A stretch of 64,000 bases of DNA from Cristatella mucedo (lineage: Eukaryota > Bryozoa > Phylactolaemata > Cristatellidae): NCBI GenBank assembly GCA_009760855.2, contig WPIO01000006.1, positions 9,035,001 through 9,099,000 on the forward strand, written 5' to 3'. The notes beneath the pieces are model-generated. The model saw only the letters and a list, made by a program, of their open reading frames with translations, did not search any database and had not been told where the DNA came from. Below are positions 59,062 to 64,000 of the stretch, one piece after another; position 1 is the first letter of the stretch; each line of letters starts with the position of its first letter. Both the position numbers and the translations under genes were made by a program.

Positions 59062-59332
59062 TTCCGATCGTGAGGCACATGTAGGCGCGACTGCTGAGCA
59101 GGACGAGCGTGTGGCGCGGCAAGCTAGCACAGTTGTTGGACACGAAGCCTTCGAGTGGCGGCAGGCGCGGCCGTCGGTCGAGCACGGTGCTGGCCGCCCC
59201 ATCCGCCATGGCCGCCGCCTCCGTGTGCAGCCTCCTGCCGCTGGGCAGCTCCTGCGGATAGCCCAGGAAGATGACGAGCATCATCAGGCCCATGACAATA
59301 CTCGCGACGAACGCCACCCACCAGGCGCTGAT
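59062..59332 (-). CDS. Organic anion transporter (SLCO/OATP), internal exon
   Basis: Acceptor TTTATTCACAG/ATCAGC at 59333 and donor at 59061 bound a 271 bp exon. It opens with ISAWWVAFVASIVMGLMML, the OATP signature around helix 6 (WVGAWWLGF in relatives), followed by FLGYPQELPSGRR (relatives: FPKELP). A hydrophilic loop comes next, then LLSSRAYMCLTIGS, the start of the next helix (relatives: N.xFxCLxLAGxxEG). Frames of this exon and the terminal exon join to 402 residues. OATPs usually have 600-750 residues, so the first five helices (250-300 residues) must lie upstream, right of 59332. They were not identified in 59333-64000 and may be outside the window. An in-frame ATG at 59401 could be mistaken for a start. 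Confidence 0.72.
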
Positions 59333-60114
59333 CTGTGAATAAAGAGTGCCACTCCCGCTATGAAAGCAGCGGCAGCAGCCGCACTGGCCGGCCGCCCCCA
59401 TGACTTCACCTTACGAAGGGCGAGTCGCATTGTGCAGCTTCGATGCCATGCAGCAGCAGCGCCTCAGCTGCTGCATGCGAACATTACTCGCTGTGCTGCG
59501 ACTTGGGGTCTGGAGAGGAAACAACTCGGCTGAGCTAGCTGCTTCTGATGTCATACGGGCATCCGGACGGCTCGTCCACGGACGATTCATCCACGGACGA
59601 TTCGTCCAAAATAGCATTTAAACTTGGTATATAGGAGTTGAGTTGCTGAGCGACTAGACTTGAAAAACTTTCAAAAAATTACCTTTAATCAGGGTGTAGG
59701 GTCTATGGTTTCTTATCAGCATGAAAAGTCAGTGGATGAATTGCCGTAGAACCATCGCAAACTTGACGGAAGCAGTAAGTTGAGAAAGTTTTCAGACACT
59801 TTTAAAGCCTGCGTTCATGCCGCCCATACGTAAACGGAAGTGAACGACTTAAAGTGTCCGATGCTTGCAACGGTTTTCTCAGCATACATAAACTCCGAGA
59901 ACAATCGTAAGTAATCGTAAGTAATCGTAAGTAATCGTAAGAAGGAAACTAAAGAAACGTCCGATTGCCCAACAGCAGCCGTGAGTTACAGAACGGCATT
60001 TCAGGCAGGGCTGTCTGGTGCCTCGACGGCTCGTCCTCTGCTGGGTGGGGGGAGGTGGGTAAACTCATCTCTCAGCTTCTTAGCAAAATGGGCGGAGCAA
60101 GTCCGAGCAATCAA
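59333..60114. other. Presumed upstream intron sequence of the SLCO gene
   Basis: No earlier transporter exon recognised. A 10 bp direct repeat (TAATCGTAAG, about four copies) lies at 59901-59942. A small CCACGGACGATTC duplication lies at about 59575-59612. Confidence 0.4.
59901..59942 (+). repeat. 10 bp tandem repeat, 4 copies
   Basis: Near-perfect copies of TAATCGTAAG. Short but clean. Confidence 0.9.
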
Positions 60115-60352
60115 ACGGCTCATTCCTTAGGACGCCGAGCCTTTAGTTCGCATGCTCCCAAAGCCTCGAACTCAGCTTCCGGCTTGGGTCACGGCATCTC
60201 CTGACTTGTCCGCATTTAAAAAGTAACTAAAAACGCATCTATTTTCCCCAGTATTAAGTGGGTCCGTGTAATTCGTCCTATATGTGCTTGTGCATGCTGA
60301 CACTGTAAATGCTGCCACTAATACTTGCATGCTGATCCTGTGCATGTTGTAG
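60115..60352 (+). mobile_element. LINE family B 3' fragment
   Basis: GACGCCGAGCCTTTAGTTCG, ATGCTCCCAAAGCCTCGAAC, AGTGGGTCCGTGTAATTCGT and CATGCTGACACTGTAAATGC match the C-terminal and 3' UTR parts of family B. It is cut off before the stem-loop by the family A element at 60382. Confidence 0.8.
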
Positions 60353-60381
60353 TTTGGTTCGCCCAATCAGAGAGCCAGCCG

Positions 60382-61815
60382 ATGTAATGTAATATATCTC
60401 CGTCAGTAACTGCACAAAGTCATAAAGACTATTTGGGTGTTACGCAGGAGAGTTTTGTATAGCACACTCGCAGCCTAAGCGGCTTTCGGTACGCACTCGG
60501 TAGCCAACAGACTTCGTCTCACGCAACAAAGAGAAAGTGGGAAGCATAGCAGAGTTAGGAGAGCAGTTGAGGTAGTGAGTAGCATAGAAGTAGCAGTTCA
60601 GGACCGCTGAAAAAGATGTGCCATAGTCGGCAGTTGGAGAGTAGATGTCGTTTCGTAAGAATTGTGGAAGCGAGTTCCACAGCCTAGGACCTGCAGAGCT
60701 AAAGCTTCTGTCGCCAACTGTCTTTAAGCTGAGGAATGGGACAGCTAATTTATTGTCCACACAGGACCTGAGGGCGCGAATAGGCTGAAACTGATGTAGC
60801 AGTTCAGCTAGGTACGAAGGAGCCAAGCCGTGGCGGGCCTTGTGGGTCAGCGTAAGAACTTTGCTCTGTATCCTTTGCTCAACCGGCAACCATACTAGCT
60901 CTTTCAGCAAAGGTGACACGTGCTCAAACCTCTGGGACTTGAAGACCAGCCTTGCAGCCATATTCATAGTCCACTGTAGTGGCATAATAGCTTTCTTTGG
61001 TAGCCCAGCCAAAAGGGAATTACAATAATCAAGCCGAGACAGAACTAAAGAGCTAGTTAAATTTTTTACAAGCCACTGTGGGAGACAGCTTCTAATCTTG
61101 GATAGAGATCGGATGTGATGGCTAGCTGTAGAGGCAGTCTTCTGAATGAAGCTTTTGAAATTGAGGCAGATGTCGAACACGACACCTAGATTACGAGCAC
61201 GTGGTGAAGGTCGCACAATAGCATCGCCTATTAGAACAGCAAAGCCTTTTAATCCAGCCACACGCTTAGGGTGTCCTATGAGAAGCAGTTCGGTTTTATC
61301 GTTATTTAATTTCAGGAAGTTTTCCGACATCCAGGATCGAATATCGGCAAGGCAAGCATTCAGTTTCTCAGTTGCTGCAGCAGATTCCAACGGTTTAAAT
61401 GACAAATACAACTGAGTATCGTCAGCATAGAAGTGATATCCTATTCCATGGGCCTTAATCACTTTTCCCAGAGGTTGCGTATAAATGGAGAACAGCAAGG
61501 GACCAAGCACAAACCTTTGAGGGACTCCACAGGTGACCCTTCTCATGTCTGAGACCTGACCCCCACACGACACGGATTGAACACGATCAGACAAGTATGA
61601 TTTAAACCACGCCAGTGCTTCGTCTGCCAGACCGATCATTGTTCTCAGTCGTTCAAGCAGAACTTCGTGATCAATGGTGTCGAAGGCAGCAGACAGATCT
61701 AGCAGAGCTAGGGCAGTGACATTCCCGTCGTCGTTGCCACGTAGAATGTCATTGTTAACACGGAGGAGAGCAGTTTCGGTAGAGTGCGATGAACAACGCC
61801 AACGGTTTATTGCAC
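60382..61815 (-). mobile_element. LINE family A with 460-residue reverse-transcriptase frame
   Basis: The longest convincing repeat coding frame of the window (60440-61822, stop at 60440). Reverse transcriptase landmarks, numbered from the frame's first codon: SSHSTETALLRVNND (11-25), LALLDLSAAFDTIDHE (38-53, catalytic Asp at 42), CGVPQRFVLGPLLF (98-111) where relatives have PQGxxLG, and FYADDTQLYL (131-140). The thumb region LVWLPVEQRIQSKVLTLTHK follows, then ECAIQNSPA. The 3' end shows (ACATT)n at 60382. The element is 5'-truncated just before the SSHSTETAL motif and lacks the endonuclease. PQR instead of PQG suggests an inactive enzyme. It belongs to the L2/CR1 group of LINEs by motif pattern. 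Confidence 0.92.
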
Positions 61816-62059
61816 AAGGCACGGAGCCGTGAGACGCACGACTGCCTTCGCCCTCTTCTCAAACTCTAGTCTCCTCTCCTCGACTCCGGCTGTCCCTTGG
61901 CCGACCCCGATGGTGAATCCACCATATGTTCACCAGCGGGTTATCGGCCTGTGTCAGCGCCTCATTAGAAGCGGACCGCAGCTGTGCACAAGCCCCTCTC
62001 GATGATGCTCCCACTAGCTGTTGAGGAAAGGAGCGGTACCAGCCCGCATGCAATCGAAC
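61816..62059. other. Unassigned DNA between LINE copies
   Basis: No recognisable element. Confidence 0.35.
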
Positions 62060-62212
62060 TAAACATGTCACACCTAACAGTTATTCTTATTGTTGATTGG
62101 GCATGCTACCACCAACCCTTCGACCGTGCTTCCTTTGCAGCACATGTAAAGTGCCTAGAAATAGATCGAGTTCTCTGAGGGCACTATGTTAAATTTATTT
62201 TTATTATTACTC
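62060..62212 (+). mobile_element. LINE family B 3' tail fragment
   Basis: GCATGCTACCACCAACCCTT, TTTGCAGCACATGTAAAGTG and TAGAAATAGATCGAGTTCTC, followed by TGAGGGCACTATGT and a T/A tail to 62212. Outer stem GTGCC pairs with GGCAC. Truncated. Confidence 0.85.
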
Positions 62213-62522
62213 GCTGATATCGGTAATCTACGCATTAGCTGTTTATTCTCTAATGACTTTTAGGTGATTCGGCGCGTCCTTAGAAGTGCTTGTTACTTCG
62301 CACGGCTTGGTAGTTTACTCGCATCTTGTGGCGGTGAAGCTGCATTCAACCATGCTTGTTTTTGGGATCTTAATTGCCAACATTTTATAATGTGTTCCTT
62401 TGGCTAATGTGGTCTTAAGAATCTGAGTTGTGTAAGCATACTTCCATAGTTGATCGTTGTTAGCACGTCCGAGTGTGACCGGTCCATTTAAAACAAGAAA
62501 TGACAGCCCCCGAGTCTTCACC

Positions 62523-62700
62523 CAGGGGTAAGGCGGTTGCTCTTCACGACTCGGGTCGTGGGTTCGAGTCCTGCAGTGGGCAATTCGAGTCCTGCAGTGG
62601 GCAATGTATTGACCACTGCAAGCGGTCGTGAGAGCCGTGAATGCTCTTCTGCCAATATGAGGCCAATAAATCACCTTACCATTTTATTTTATTTTTATTT
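62523..62700 (+). mobile_element. tRNA-derived SINE with internal 20 bp duplication
   Basis: AGGGGTAAGGCGGTTGCTCT, B box GGTTCGAGTCCTGC, GTGGGCAATGTATTGACCAC and CTGCAAGCGGTCGTGAGAGC in family order. The tail region follows (ATTTTATTTTATTTTTATTT). The segment TTCGAGTCCTGCAGTGGGCA occurs twice in tandem at about 62564-62604. The usual GAGGCTGTTGAATCAGC part is eroded to TATGAGGCCAATAAATC. Confidence 0.85.
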
Positions 62701-64000
62701 TGCTCTGCTTGGTCAGTTATATTGACACGGCCAATATTTCGCCGCTGCCTTGACTAGGTAAGGAGAAGGTAGCATCGATGGGTGACTGAGGGTGGAAAAC
62801 CTGACTGTTCTGCCAATGGGAATTGGGGGTTTGAGCGTTTGCCGGGGCATGGAAAGCTCTTGCGGGTTTTTGCTAATAATTATTTATGAGTGTAGGGCTA
62901 TTACTCTGCACAGCGGTCAGTTACTCTTTGTAGGAGCAGCAAATATTGGATTGTATGGAATATAGCAAAGAATAAATGACCCTCCAGACGCTCTGAGAAA
63001 GAAGGAAACGCTGACAGCTCGTTACGGAGGGTAGCAGATGAGCGAGCACTAGACATATCGCAACGAACTTCTTTAACCAAAATCTCGTAAAACTTTAATT
63101 TTATGAAGCAAGGCTTTAAATTTCATAAATTTAAAACGTAAATTCATTTCCGTTTTCTATGCTGCACTTTAATTTTCGTTGCTATTTGTCTACCTTCTAT
63201 TTGGCATAAGGCTGCATTCTAATAAACTAATTATCTGTTTATATAACACAATTCCAGTAGCTTGCCCTTGAAACGTTGATTCTCGAACTACTCTTGAAGG
63301 CCCGGAGATAGTAATTTTGTTTCGGGGCCAACAGTGCTTGAATAATGGATTACGTTGTGCAGGACTGCAGTAATATCTGTCGGCGTAGCTGATGGAGTGC
63401 TGACTCAGCATCTTGAGAAGTATCTGATTCAAACTTAGCTGGCATTGGCGATTAGACTCTCGCCGGTTTCTTTAAGTTAAAAATTACAGTTTTATCCATC
63501 GTAATTTTGCGGTGCTCGATGCGAGACAGCGAATTACTTGATATCAAAATACGATCCGCGATCGTGGACAACGGGAACGATACGTGCATCCATCCCTGAC
63601 AATTAAGTGCTGTTGCTCCTTACTGAGAAGGTGCAAGCGAAAAGGAGAATAATAAACCATCAGTCGCGTCCTATTCGGGAGCCAATCTCCTCTGACGAAG
63701 CAAAGAAGCGAGCGTGACAGCCATTCATACTGCCAAATCTTCAGGACGAATGACGATCGGCTGCATGTCTCAGATGGACGTGAGTGACAGCAATCGGCGA
63801 AAGTAAAGGTTGACACGTGACCCGCAGGAGAAAACCGTTGTTACTAGCACTTAGCAAAGAAGGCCTTTGCATCTTATCTCGAGGAAATTACTCAACTGGC
63901 CGAGCTGCGGCCCAAGCAAACGGGAGTGACGCTGCCAAACGCTATAAGCTCACGTAAGGCAATTTACAACTCTTAGCATTGGTTGGTTGGTCACGCCTGC
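62701..64000. other. Unassigned DNA at the right edge
   Basis: Ordinary AT-richer sequence, short frames only. I searched for upstream SLCO exons on the minus strand and found none that match. The 90-codon minus frame at 63544-63816 shows no recognisable domain. Confidence 0.35.

Overview
The window reads as animal (metazoan) genomic DNA. It holds no bacterial-style operons. It does hold spliceosomal GT-AG introns, degenerate L2/CR1-like LINE retrotransposons with an APE-type endonuclease fragment, tRNA-headed SINEs, long (CT)n/(GA)n microsatellites, an unusual satellite array, and part of an organic anion transporter (SLCO/OATP) gene, a family essentially confined to animals. CpG-rich blocks without obvious CpG decay favour an invertebrate; I cannot name the species.

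Layout. Positions 1-4240 are a divergent ~165-190 bp satellite arranged as a long inverted repeat: arms of about 1.5 kb around a 1.2 kb spacer of monomers in one orientation, with traces of a ~490 bp higher-order unit. The same satellite family recurs at about 56335-56700. From 6 kb to 62 kb two LINE families dominate. Family A is L2-like, ends in (ACATT)n, and its best copy at 60382-61815 retains a 460-residue reverse-transcriptase reading frame. Family B ends in (ATT)n and carries a conserved 3' stem-loop; its best copy is at 48395-49346. About eight tRNA-derived SINEs are scattered through 12.7-38.4 kb and at 62.5 kb. Microsatellites have grown inside at least two LINE copies (10.3 kb and 34.3 kb), and a CT-then-GA pair of tracts lies at 23.8-24.9 kb.

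Between the repeats lie GC/CpG-rich blocks (about 10.8-12.1, 13.4-14.5, 20.4-23.1, 25.5-28.5, 34.8-35.7, 37.9-39.5, 42.6-44.2, 49.4-53.6 and 56.05-59.4 kb). They may be promoters or first exons, but they also create many spurious open frames. Two are worth calling as genic. At 27752-28013 (minus) there is a probable first coding exon with a near-perfect Kozak context, a signal peptide and a splice donor. At 57220-59332 (minus) are the last two coding exons of an SLCO transporter, joined in phase across a 904 bp intron. The 5' exons of the transporter were not found and may lie beyond the right edge.

The most unusual items are the inverted satellite array, a 22 bp LINE-tail insertion in one arm whose empty site survives in the other arm, covariation in the family B 3' stem-loop, and an SLCO protein with a strongly reduced cysteine-rich extracellular domain.
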